Shown here: positions 42,284 to 50,446 of the stretch, in pieces
Layout of the letters: every line of letters starts with the position of its first letter
How positions within the stretch are numbered: the stretch's first letter is position 1
Assembly: GCA_902801625.1 (NCBI GenBank)
Contig: CADCJI010000014.1
Span: 1-64,000, forward strand
Reading direction: 5' to 3'
Source: an uncultured Bacteroidia bacterium
GTDB taxonomy: Bacteria; Bacteroidota; Bacteroidia; Bacteroidales; F082
Length of the DNA stretch: 64,000 bases
The notes under the pieces: model-generated
The model's input: the letters and a program-made list of their open reading frames with translations, nothing else
Told to the model about the DNA's origin: nothing
The model's database searches: none
Position numbers and translations under genes: made by a program

Positions 42284-43516
42284 ATGGAAACTGAAAATGT
42301 GTTTAATCAATACGACAGGTTGTTGATGCTTTTGTTGTTCGGGTTAGTGTCGGGCCTTCAAGGAAACGTGCTTACCGAATTTAGCCATATTATTGCGTTT
42401 GCTTTTACCCCATGGGTATTAAAGTGTTTAAGTAGTGGAACAGTCATTATAAAAAATACAATGATTTGGTTTGTTGTATTAATAATATACAGTGCTCTTT
42501 CATTGTCATGGACACCCCAATTGTCATACGGTGTCACGTTTTTCAGTCGACTGGTTGTTCATTTGTTGATTTGTTTGGAGATTATATTGTTTGCTCAAAA
42601 AGCGGAAAGTCCTTTTCATGCAATCGCATACGGATGGGTTCTCGCATTTGCTTTAACGTCTGTTATGGCATTATGGGAAATAATGACAGACCAACATTAT
42701 TTTACTATTGCACATGAGGAGGTTGAGTATTTATCTAATAGAGCTGGAGAGCAATTGGAAAAACATGTTGCAGCTGTAACGTTTCATAATCCCAATACTT
42801 ATTCTTTATTTGCAGTTTCTGTACTTCCGTTTCTATTATACCTTATTTTACAGATGAAAAAAGGTATTAAACTTTTGATGGAGATTCTTTTGTTGTTGGT
42901 ATTGGTTTATATTGTGTTTATGAATTCGTCCCGAGGATGTTTTTTGTGTTTGGCTGTTGTGTTTTTTGTGTTTTTTGTCTTTCAATTTAGAAAGAGTGAT
43001 AGAAAAACAAAAAAGCGTCTCAAATGGATGATTTTTTTCATAGTAGTATTTCTAATAGTTTTTGGCCCCACTCTTTTCCAAGCAATATTATTCCGAGCAG
43101 AAGGGGGAGCTATGTTCGAAGACAATTCTAGAATGAAGTTGTGGGCTTTTACATGGCAAAAGTTTTTGGAATCATATGGTATGGGTATGGGTATTGGAAG
43201 CATGAAACCAGTTATGGCAACATTCCAAGGTTTTTGGACCAGCACCATTGTTTATTCACATAATATGGTTTTGGAATTACTACTAGAGGGTGGAATTCTA
43301 TTTGGCTTTTTTTTCATTTCGTACCTCTTTTCAATTATTAAATCAATAAAAACATTAGATACAATTCCTAAAAAAATTGTTATTTATAGTGTATTGTTTT
43401 CCCTTCCTTTTTATACTATTGTAAATAGTAGTTATACGGCACCAACGTTTATATGGTGTTATTTTGCATCAATTTATGCATTTTGTTTACCTGTGGAATC
43501 ACCCATAGATGAATGA
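42284..43516 (+). CDS. O-antigen ligase/polymerase (WaaL/Wzy-type)
   Basis: A 410-residue integral membrane protein with about ten hydrophobic segments and a large periplasmic loop (about 255-330), where FEDNSRMKLWAFTWQKF and YSHNMVLELLLEGG match the conserved O-antigen ligase block. It either polymerises repeat units or attaches the chain to its lipid acceptor; sequence alone does not separate Wzy from WaaL. It lies between the CDP-glycerol-transferase-like and GT4 genes. Confidence 0.85.
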   Translation: METENVFNQYDRLLMLLLFGLVSGLQGNVLTEFSHIIAFAFTPWVLKCLSSGTVIIKNTMIWFVVLIIYSALSLSWTPQLSYGVTFFSRLVVHLLICLEIILFAQKAESPFHAIAYGWVLAFALTSVMALWEIMTDQHYFTIAHEEVEYLSNRAGEQLEKHVAAVTFHNPNTYSLFAVSVLPFLLYLILQMKKGIKLLMEILLLLVLVYIVFMNSSRGCFLCLAVVFFVFFVFQFRKSDRKTKKRLKWMIFFIVVFLIVFGPTLFQAILFRAEGGAMFEDNSRMKLWAFTWQKFLESYGMGMGIGSMKPVMATFQGFWTSTIVYSHNMVLELLLEGGILFGFFFISYLFSIIKSIKTLDTIPKKIVIYSVLFSLPFYTIVNSSYTAPTFIWCYFASIYAFCLPVESPIDE

Positions 43517-43574
43517 TGTTTCATACCCTTTTAGTACAAGATAAATCAATCTGTTTAAACGAAAGACACTTATT

Positions 43575-44735
43575 ATGAATATCCTAATCATCTCTCATGG
43601 AATACCTTCTTCTTTAGATCCACAATGGGGTTGTTTTGAGTTAGACCAAGCTAGAGCTTTACAGAATTTGGGACATCAAGTAACTATAGCTGCAATTGAT
43701 GGTAGATATAGAAGTTTATTTCGTCACAGAGGTATTTCTCGTGTCGAATTTGGGGAGATAGCTGCTTATCTCTATTACCTCATTCCACTGAAATTCATTT
43801 TTTTTTCAAGATTGAAATATTTTATTCGGATGAAAATGATGCAACGGCTTTTTCATCAAGTTGTTTCTAAACAAGGATTGCCTGATGTCATCTATGCACA
43901 TTATATGTTTAGTATGTATGAGTTGTCTTTTGTTCGCAGGGAACACCTTCATATTCCTATCATAGGCATAGAGCATTGGTCAAAGCTCAACCAACCAACT
44001 CTCTCCAAGGAATTGCAAGTGCTTGGCAATAAAGCCTATAATACCGTGGATCGCTTGTTGGCTGTTTCGGAAAGTTTGAAGTCTCAGATTAATAGACATT
44101 TCAACAAGGATTCGGAAGTAGTAAACGATATGTTGGGTGAAGAGTTTGTTGGAGCCAAAGTCGGAAACAAGCAAAAAGAAGCATCTTTTAGATTCATAGC
44201 GGTTGGCAGTTTGTATACCATAAAACGCTTTGACTTATTAATTAGAGCTTTTGCCCAATCTGAATTGGCAAAGGCTGATTGTAGTGTCACCATTGTTGGA
44301 GACGGCGAAGAAAGGCAAAAACTCAAGTCTTTAATCGAAGAACTAAGGCTTACAGATTGTGTTTTTCTTGTTGGAAGAAAGAACAAGCAAGAGATTATTG
44401 GATTATTGCAAGAAAGCAACGCTTTTGTGCTTTCTTCTGATGCCGAGACTTTTGGGGTCGCTTGTATTGAAGCTTTATCGCAAGGGTTGCCGGCCATAGC
44501 AACAAGATGTGGCGGTCCTGAAGAGTTTATCACAAAATCCAATGGCATTTTGATTGAACCGAATAATGTCGTGGCTTTGGCCAATGCGATGAAGGAAATA
44601 TATAAAGATTACGAACAGTATGACTGTGTGTCAATTGCAGAAGAATGCAATAGACGCTTTGCTCCACAAAACATTGCCAAGCGTCTTGAAAAGATTTTTG
44701 AAGAAGAAATAGAAAAGAAGAAACAAATAGTATGA
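43575..44735 (+). CDS. GT4-family glycosyltransferase
   Basis: A 386-residue retaining glycosyltransferase of the GT-B fold. It opens MNILIISHGIPSSLDPQWG and has VGSLYTIKRFDLLIRAF in the C-terminal domain, with the nucleotide-sugar motif SDAETFGVACIEAL (E-x7-E region) and ATRCGGPEEF. It adds one sugar of the repeat unit. The stop overlaps the next NeuD gene as ATGA, so they are translationally coupled. It is the only clear sugar-adding glycosyltransferase in the locus. Confidence 0.9.
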   Translation: MNILIISHGIPSSLDPQWGCFELDQARALQNLGHQVTIAAIDGRYRSLFRHRGISRVEFGEIAAYLYYLIPLKFIFFSRLKYFIRMKMMQRLFHQVVSKQGLPDVIYAHYMFSMYELSFVRREHLHIPIIGIEHWSKLNQPTLSKELQVLGNKAYNTVDRLLAVSESLKSQINRHFNKDSEVVNDMLGEEFVGAKVGNKQKEASFRFIAVGSLYTIKRFDLLIRAFAQSELAKADCSVTIVGDGEERQKLKSLIEELRLTDCVFLVGRKNKQEIIGLLQESNAFVLSSDAETFGVACIEALSQGLPAIATRCGGPEEFITKSNGILIEPNNVVALANAMKEIYKDYEQYDCVSIAEECNRRFAPQNIAKRLEKIFEEEIEKKKQIV

Positions 44736-45361
44736 AACACCTTGTCATCATTGGTGCCGGCGGCATGGGCCGGACTATTTATAGCAACGCCTTGGAAAGT
44801 GTGGGATACGGAGAGGCCTTTGACATTAAAGGCTTTATTGATGACGACTTGAATGCGTTGGACGGTTATCCCAATTATCCTCCCATTATTGGCACTATCA
44901 AAAACTATCAACCACAAGCAGATGACGTGTTTGTTTCTTCTATCGGGGGAGCGGCACGTAGACCTTGTATGGAAGAAATCATTGCTAGAGGAGGTGAGTT
45001 TTTGCAGTTGGTACACAAAATGGCGAGAATCTATACCAATGCCCAACTTGGTAAGGGTAATTTCATAGGAGCCTATACCGTAATTGGTAATGATGCCGTA
45101 GTAGGTGACTACAATATGATTCAGTCCTATACAGTTATTGGCCATGATGCCCATATTGGCAGTTGGAACCGTATAGATACCCATGTCACCTGCGTGGGTG
45201 GTACCATAGTGGAAGATGATGTGAACATCCATACGGGTGCGGTCATTAGTCACAATGTCAAAGTGGAGAGTGGCGCTCATGTAGGGGCGTGTAGCTTCGT
45301 GATTAAGAAAGTAAAGGCTGGAACAACCGTCATGGGTAATCCAGCAAAAAAACTGATGTAA
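44732..45361 (+). CDS. NeuD-family sugar O/N-acyltransferase 2
   Basis: 209 residues: MKHLVIIGAGGMGRTIYSNAL as the N-terminal Rossmann-like domain, then a left-handed beta-helix (ARIYTNAQLGKGNFIGAYTVIGNDAVVGDYNMI) ending GNPAKKLM. It is a paralogue of the enzyme at 34133 and again sits beside an ACP gene (19 bases downstream). The repeated NeuD-ACP-SDR arrangement is the main reason to connect these acyltransferases with acyl-ACP donors. Confidence 0.86.
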   Translation: MKHLVIIGAGGMGRTIYSNALESVGYGEAFDIKGFIDDDLNALDGYPNYPPIIGTIKNYQPQADDVFVSSIGGAARRPCMEEIIARGGEFLQLVHKMARIYTNAQLGKGNFIGAYTVIGNDAVVGDYNMIQSYTVIGHDAHIGSWNRIDTHVTCVGGTIVEDDVNIHTGAVISHNVKVESGAHVGACSFVIKKVKAGTTVMGNPAKKLM

Positions 45362-45379
45362 AATCATAATAAACACATA

Positions 45380-45622
45380 ATGAATATGGAAATCAAAGAA
45401 TTTATCGAGCATTTTGCGGAACAGTTTGATGAAACCGACATCAGCGAATTCAAGCCCGAAACCGTATTCCACGATTTGGAGGAATACACTTCCTTAATTG
45501 CGCTCTCCATCATTTTGATGGTTGACGAGGAATACAGTGTTACCATCGATGGCAACGAGATGAAATCGTGTGTCACCATCGAGGATTTGTTCAATCTTGT
45601 CCAGAAAAAGGCGGAACAATGA
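45380..45622 (+). CDS. Acyl carrier protein 2
   Basis: 80 residues, acidic, with the presumed phosphopantetheine serine S38 in EEYTSLIAL. The Asp of DSL is replaced by Thr. The following helix is SIILMVDEEYSVTIDG, parallel to ACP 1. A second start two codons later (M3) is equally possible. The stop overlaps the SDR start as ATGA, which implies tight co-expression. Confidence 0.84.
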   Translation: MNMEIKEFIEHFAEQFDETDISEFKPETVFHDLEEYTSLIALSIILMVDEEYSVTIDGNEMKSCVTIEDLFNLVQKKAEQ

Positions 45623-46362
45623 GCTACAATCCTTTTTCCTTGGAAGGGAAGACCATCCTAGTCACTGGTGCTGCTGGAGGCATAGGGCGAGCTACTAGTA
45701 TTGAATGTGCAAAACTGGGAGCAAAACTTGTGTTAACTGATATCAATGAAACAGGTCTTACCGAAACAAAGGCTTTGTTGGAAGGCGAAGGGCATGAATG
45801 TGTTTCCGCCGACTTGACTTCACAAGAAGCCTTGGATGATTTGGTAAATAGTCTTCCTATGCTTGATGGTTTTGTGAGCAACGCTGGTGTTACTAAGCCT
45901 ACACCAGTAAAAATGATTAGTAAAGAAGCGCTTGAACGGATTATGTCCATCAACACATACGGTCCCATCTATCTGACGCAGCGTTTGTTGAAGAAAAAGA
46001 AGTTCAATGCCAACGCCTCATTGGTGTTTACCGTTTCTATTGGAGGAGTTTATACCACTGCTCCAGGAAATGCCATGTATGGTGCATCGAAAGGTGCATT
46101 GCAGGTGTTTGTGCGTAATGTGGCTTTGGAGGGTGCGCCACGCATCCGTTGCAATAGTGTCAACCCGGGAATGGTCAATACCAATCTTGCTGGAAGAGCT
46201 TATTCCGACGATGACAAAGCCAAGGATATGGAAACCTATCCCATGAAACGTTATGGTGAGCCTCGTGATGTGGCTTTGGCCATTGTTTATTTGCTCTCGG
46301 ATGCCTCCTCTTGGGTGACAGGACATTCACTTATTATTGATGGAGGAAAAACTTTGTATTAA
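45619..46362 (+). CDS. SDR-family 3-oxoacyl reductase-like 2
   Basis: A 247-residue short-chain dehydrogenase starting with the ATG that overlaps the ACP 2 stop. GAAGGIG (17-23) binds the cofactor; S140, Y154 and K158 (YGASK) form the active site, and the C-terminus reads VTGHSLIIDGGKTLY. It begins SLEGKTILVTGA like the SDR at 34722, so the two are paralogues. It presumably reduces the 3-oxoacyl group carried on ACP 2. Confidence 0.88.
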   Translation: MSYNPFSLEGKTILVTGAAGGIGRATSIECAKLGAKLVLTDINETGLTETKALLEGEGHECVSADLTSQEALDDLVNSLPMLDGFVSNAGVTKPTPVKMISKEALERIMSINTYGPIYLTQRLLKKKKFNANASLVFTVSIGGVYTTAPGNAMYGASKGALQVFVRNVALEGAPRIRCNSVNPGMVNTNLAGRAYSDDDKAKDMETYPMKRYGEPRDVALAIVYLLSDASSWVTGHSLIIDGGKTLY

Positions 46363-46363
46363 G

Positions 46364-47122
46364 ATGGAAAGACTCTTATCAGGAAAGATTTGCCTTGTCA
46401 CTGGCGCAGGTCGTGGCATAGGCCGTGTGATTGCCAATCAACTGGCTTCCGATGGTGCGGTGGTGTATGCCGCTGATCTCGCCATGGGTGACATGGAGAC
46501 ATGGGCTTCAGAGAAGTCAAAGAAATACGAAACACGTATCATACCCATGGTGATGGACGTAACCGACAGTGCCGCACTCAAGAATGGCTTGATGTCCATC
46601 CACAAAACCGAAGGTCGGATAGATGTGGTAGTGAACAACGCCGCTATCATCCAAAACCAAAAGTTGGGCATGGTGACCAAGCCGTTGCTTGAAAAGATGT
46701 ATGCCGTCAATGTATTTGCCGTCATCGATATGATGCAGATTGCCTCGCGCTTGATGGCTCGCACTGGAGGCGGCAGTATTGTTAACATTGCCTCGATTAC
46801 TGGTGTAGTTGGCTCACCTGGACAAGTGGCTTATAGCTCTACCAAAGGTGCGGTCATCGCTGCCACCAAGAGTGCCGCCAAGGAACTTTCACCCATGCAA
46901 ATCAGGGTGAATGCTGTGGCTCCAGGTATCATCAAGACGGAACGCTTTGAGGAGCTTTATGAAGCCTCGGGCGACAAGATTGACCAACGCATCAGTCGTA
47001 TTGCCCTCGGGCGTTTGGGCACGCCTCTGGATGTGGCCAATGCAGTGGCTTTCCTTGCCTCTGATAGGGCATCTTACATCAGCGGACATATCTTGGGTGT
47101 GGACGGCTGCGCGTCTATTTAG
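46364..47122 (+). CDS. SDR-family oxidoreductase 3
   Basis: A 252-residue FabG-like short-chain dehydrogenase: GAGRGIG cofactor loop (14-20), NNAAI, catalytic S144, Y157 and K161 (YSSTK), and ISGHILGVDGC at the end. It is more like standard FabG than the other two and shares less with them, so it may act on a different substrate, acyl or sugar. A GxxExxY cassette is inserted directly after its stop codon. Confidence 0.87.
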   Translation: MERLLSGKICLVTGAGRGIGRVIANQLASDGAVVYAADLAMGDMETWASEKSKKYETRIIPMVMDVTDSAALKNGLMSIHKTEGRIDVVVNNAAIIQNQKLGMVTKPLLEKMYAVNVFAVIDMMQIASRLMARTGGGSIVNIASITGVVGSPGQVAYSSTKGAVIAATKSAAKELSPMQIRVNAVAPGIIKTERFEELYEASGDKIDQRISRIALGRLGTPLDVANAVAFLASDRASYISGHILGVDGCASI

Positions 47123-47150
47123 TCACACAGATTTCACAGATTTCACGGAT
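47123..47150. repeat. Left terminal inverted repeat of the GxxExxY cassette
   Basis: Begins TCACACAGATTTCACAG at the base after the SDR stop codon. The inverted partner is at 47596-47624, with about five mismatches in 28. Confidence 0.7.
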
Positions 47151-47188
47151 ATGCTTGCCTTGCGGCGGTGGGTGAGTGGAACGTACAT

Positions 47189-47560
47189 ATGACTGACAAC
47201 GAAATAACATACGAGATAAGAGGGGCCATTTTTGACGTTTATAACGAACTCGGTCCTGGATTACTCGAATCAGTCTATGAAGAAGCTATGTTTTTCGAGC
47301 TAAAAGAGCGTGGTTTAGATGTGGTTCGCCAGAAGGAGGTTCCTGTTGTGTACAAGGACACTGTGCTTAAAACACCCCTTCGACTTGATTTATTGGTTGA
47401 GAACCAAGTTATTGTTGAATTAAAGTCGGTTGAAGAAATGAAACCGGTGTTTGCAAAACAACTACTTACTTATCTAAGACTCCTCAAAAAACATGTAGGC
47501 ATTCTTGTCAACTTCAACACAAGTAACTTAAGCGAAAGTATTAAGCGGATAGTAAATTGA
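47189..47560 (+). CDS. GxxExxY-family protein (PD-(D/E)XK nuclease-like)
   Basis: 123 residues starting MTDNEITYEIRGAIFDVYNELG. The family signature GPGLLESVYEEA lies near the N-terminus, and LDLLVENQVIVELKSVEE carries the D..ExK residues of a PD-(D/E)XK nuclease core. The end is RLLKKHVGILVNFN. The family is known but its role is not settled. It is unrelated to glycan synthesis and lies between terminal inverted repeats, so it looks like the cargo of a small mobile unit. Confidence 0.82.
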   Translation: MTDNEITYEIRGAIFDVYNELGPGLLESVYEEAMFFELKERGLDVVRQKEVPVVYKDTVLKTPLRLDLLVENQVIVELKSVEEMKPVFAKQLLTYLRLLKKHVGILVNFNTSNLSESIKRIVN

Positions 47561-47595
47561 TTTGTGCAAATATTTGAGCTTTTAAGCTCAATAAT

Positions 47596-47624
47596 AATCA
47601 GTGAAATCAGTGGTATCTGTGTGA
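47596..47624. repeat. Right terminal inverted repeat of the GxxExxY cassette
   Basis: Reads CAGTGGTATCTGTGTGA at its outer end, the inverse of the left repeat. With it the cassette spans 47123-47624, about 502 bases. A shorter similar stretch (TTTCTGTGTGA) lies just beyond, near 47639. Confidence 0.65.
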
Positions 47625-47679
47625 GATAAATAAAGTGCTTTCTGTGTGAAACCAATACTATCATTTCGGTGAGATAATA

Positions 47680-49059
47680 ATGTTTTTAGATTTAGATAAA
47701 AAGCCAAAAGATAAGATAGCTGTCATTGACGATAGCGGAGAACAGCTGACCTATGGTGACTTGTGCGATTTCTCGGAGGAGTTTAAGAAACATCTGCCGA
47801 AACGGTCGTTGATATTCCTTATGGCCGAGAACTGCAACGGTTCTCTGCTGGGCTATCTGGGTTCGCTTTCCAATGGCATTGTACCACTCATTCTGAGTGC
47901 CAAAACGGAAGAGAGTCTTTTCGCCGCCCTATACAATCTCTATCAGCCCGAATACCTTTGGGCTCCAGATGGGATGGTCGAGAAACTGAGCTATGAAAAG
48001 GTGTTTTCGTCACACGGTTACTCCTTATTGAAAACAGGAAATGCCCCTGTGGCTATGCATCCCGACCTTGCCTTGCTTCTACCTACCTCGGGTTCAACAG
48101 GAAGTCCTAAGTTGGTGCGTCACAGCCTGCACAATATCGAGGCCAATGCCGATAATGTGAGGCGAATGTTTCAAATGGACGGTACCGAAAAGGCCATGGC
48201 CATCCTGCCCATGCACTATACCATGGGGCTCTCTGTCATCGCGAGCCACTTGTTGGCAGGCGCAACTTTGTTGCTCTCAGGCCGTTCTTTGTTAGACAGG
48301 GGCTTCTGGACCATGTTGAAAGAGGCCACCAGTTTCACAGGTGTGCCTTATAGTTATGAGTTGCTGATGAAGATGCGCTTCACAAGGATGGACTTACCCA
48401 ACCTGCAAATCATCACGCAAGGTGGTGGCAAGTTGACTGATGAGATGTTCAAAGCTTTGGCGCAATATGCCCATGACAAGGGCAAGAAGTTCATCGCCAC
48501 CTACGGACAGTCGGAATGTACGGCACGTATGGCTTATCTTCCTGCGGAATTGGCCTTGGAAAAAACTTGTAGTATAGGCATTGCAGAGCCTGGAGGACAG
48601 TTGTCCATCGTTGATGAGAATGGCAATGAGACCTTTGAAGGCGAAGCAACCGGTGAAATGGTGTATCGAGGCGAGAATGTCACAATGGGCTATGCCAATA
48701 GTAGGGAAGACCTGCTCAAAGGTGATGAGAACCATGGCGTGATGCACACGGGCGACCTGGCGCATCGTGATGCCGACGGTTGCTATTTCATCGTGGGACG
48801 TTTGAAACGCTTCCTGAAAATCTTCGGTTTGCGTATAGGCTTGGATGAGGTGGAGAATCTCATCAAGTCGGAATATAAGGTCGATTGCTACTGCAAAGGC
48901 AATGATGAGAAGCTTATAGTTCTCGTCACGAAGCCCGAGCTTGTTGATGTGTTGCCAGCGTTTATCGAAGAGAAGACCCATCTGTTCCACAAGAATATAG
49001 AGATACAATTTGTTGACGCAATTCTGCGCAATGAAGCTGGAAAAGTGATAAATCAATAA
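47680..49059 (+). CDS. Acyl-adenylating ligase (AMP-binding, ANL family)
   Basis: 459 residues. The core motifs of the adenylate-forming superfamily are present: LLPTSGSTGSPK (about 133-144), YGQSECTARM, HTGDLAHRD and GRLKRFLKIFGLRI, with a C-terminal lysine in RNEAGKV. It should activate a free carboxylic acid as acyl-AMP and load it on an ACP or CoA. It lies 23 bases before ACP 3, the obvious acceptor. It is shorter than most family members, with a compact C-terminal domain. Confidence 0.88.
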   Translation: MFLDLDKKPKDKIAVIDDSGEQLTYGDLCDFSEEFKKHLPKRSLIFLMAENCNGSLLGYLGSLSNGIVPLILSAKTEESLFAALYNLYQPEYLWAPDGMVEKLSYEKVFSSHGYSLLKTGNAPVAMHPDLALLLPTSGSTGSPKLVRHSLHNIEANADNVRRMFQMDGTEKAMAILPMHYTMGLSVIASHLLAGATLLLSGRSLLDRGFWTMLKEATSFTGVPYSYELLMKMRFTRMDLPNLQIITQGGGKLTDEMFKALAQYAHDKGKKFIATYGQSECTARMAYLPAELALEKTCSIGIAEPGGQLSIVDENGNETFEGEATGEMVYRGENVTMGYANSREDLLKGDENHGVMHTGDLAHRDADGCYFIVGRLKRFLKIFGLRIGLDEVENLIKSEYKVDCYCKGNDEKLIVLVTKPELVDVLPAFIEEKTHLFHKNIEIQFVDAILRNEAGKVINQ

Positions 49060-49082
49060 ACAATCAATATAAAAGTTTAATC

Positions 49083-49322
49083 ATGAACAATTTAGAAAAA
49101 CTGAACAATATCTTCTGCGAAGTGTTTTCCGTGGATGTTTCGGCTTTAGGTGCCGGTTTCGACAACAAAGCCATCGATGGTTGGGACAGCGTTCGCCAAT
49201 TGAGCCTCACTTCGGCTGTTGAGGACGCTTTCGACATCATGCTCGACCCTGAGGACATCCTCGAGTTTACCTCTTACGACAAAGCCAAGGCCATCCTCGG
49301 CAAATACGAAATCGAATTGTAA
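49083..49322 (+). CDS. Acyl carrier protein 3
   Basis: 79 residues with a canonical attachment site, S36 in GWDSVRQL, unlike the two other ACPs of the locus, which lack the Asp. It sits between the adenylating ligase and the second KAS III. Its stop TAA shares its last base with the KAS III ATG. Confidence 0.87.
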   Translation: MNNLEKLNNIFCEVFSVDVSALGAGFDNKAIDGWDSVRQLSLTSAVEDAFDIMLDPEDILEFTSYDKAKAILGKYEIEL

Positions 49323-50377
49323 TGGCACTTTGGGAAATCAAGAATGTGGCAGTGCGCGGCGTGACGGGCACCGTTCCGAACCATGCGGTGAAGACCGCCG
49401 ACTTCGACATCTTCACTCAAGAAGAAGCTGATATCTTTGACAACACGGTTGGCATCAAGAACCGTTACATCGGTCCCGACGACCTTTGCACTTCCGACCT
49501 CTGCCAAGATGCGGCGGAACGACTGTTGGCTGCTTTGGGTTGGGAGAAGGAAAGCATCGATGTGTTGGTGTTCGGCTCGGTGACTGGCGATTATAAAACA
49601 CCTCCAACAGCCGGTATCTTGCAGCATCGTATGGGCTTGCCCACGAGTACCTTTGTACTTGACATCCCTATGGGCTGCTGTGGCAGTATGTACGCCATCA
49701 ATGTGGCGGGCAATCTGTTGAGTGCTGGAACGGTAAAACGAGCTTTGTTGTTGGTGGGCGATACGGCGCTTCGCATGGGTTCGTTGAAGGACAAGAGCCG
49801 TGTGCCTCTGTTTGGTGACAGCGGTACGGCTATGGCCTTGGAGTATGACCCTACTGCGGAAGACATCGTCATCGAGTTCAACACGTTAGGCTCTGGCTAT
49901 CAGGCCTTGATTACGCCACATGGTGGTTATCGTCATCCCATCACGGCAGAGTCGTTCATCGAGGAAGACTTTGGCAATGGCATCATTCGTGCGCCCAAAG
50001 ATACGCTTATCGAAGGTATGAGCGTTTTATCCTTCGCCATTTCGAGGCCTCCTATCAGCATCAAGAACCTCATGGAGAAATATGGATTGAATACCGAGAA
50101 CGTCGACTTCTTCCTTATCCATCAGGCCAACAAGCTGATTGTGGATAGAATCGTGAAGAAACTGAAACTGCCATTGGAGAAGACTCCGTATGATCTCCAA
50201 GAATTTGGCAACCTTGGCGGTGCTTCTGTGCCCATGTTGATGACCTATAATCTCCGAGAAGAATTGCAATCCCGTCCACTGACTTTAGTCTGCTCTTCCT
50301 TTGGCCTCGGCCTCACTTGGGGCACGATGATTCTGAAGACGCAGAAGATGGTAGTGCTGGGGGTAGGGAAGATTTAA
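49322..50377 (+). CDS. 3-oxoacyl-ACP synthase III (KAS III) 2
   Basis: A 351-residue paralogue of the KAS III at 33037, sharing PHGGYRHPIT and the triad C119 (LDIPMGCCG), H267 (LIHQANKL) and N297 (EFGNLGGAS). It probably condenses an acyl starter, perhaps supplied by the adjacent adenylating ligase, with malonyl-ACP. The last 44 bases before the stop are duplicated at 51493-51536, on the far side of the Panacea-PIN cassette. Confidence 0.9.
   Translation: MALWEIKNVAVRGVTGTVPNHAVKTADFDIFTQEEADIFDNTVGIKNRYIGPDDLCTSDLCQDAAERLLAALGWEKESIDVLVFGSVTGDYKTPPTAGILQHRMGLPTSTFVLDIPMGCCGSMYAINVAGNLLSAGTVKRALLLVGDTALRMGSLKDKSRVPLFGDSGTAMALEYDPTAEDIVIEFNTLGSGYQALITPHGGYRHPITAESFIEEDFGNGIIRAPKDTLIEGMSVLSFAISRPPISIKNLMEKYGLNTENVDFFLIHQANKLIVDRIVKKLKLPLEKTPYDLQEFGNLGGASVPMLMTYNLREELQSRPLTLVCSSFGLGLTWGTMILKTQKMVVLGVGKI
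50330..50373 (+). repeat. Left 44 bp direct repeat of the Panacea-PIN cassette
   Basis: The end of the KAS III gene, starting ATTCTGAAGACGCAGAAGAT. It matches 51493-51536 at 40 of 44 positions, all four differences being G/A. Confidence 0.88.
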
Positions 50378-50414
50378 AGTATGTCTACCCGTTGCGGAGA
50401 ATCATAATTATGTG

Positions 50415-50422
50415 TAATTTTG
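50415..50422 (+). promoter_or_regulatory. -7 promoter box of the Panacea-PIN pair
   Basis: TAATTTTG, 24 bases before ATG 50447. It lies across the alternative TTG start, which argues for the ATG. Confidence 0.5.
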
Positions 50423-50446
50423 CACAATGATAAAGATTTTGATCCT

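Noticed and set aside
48394-49056. Minus-strand frame of 220 codons opposite the adenylating ligase
   Set aside because: The ligase motifs (SGSTGSPK, HTGDLAHRD) are clear on the plus strand. The antisense frame has no recognisable features.
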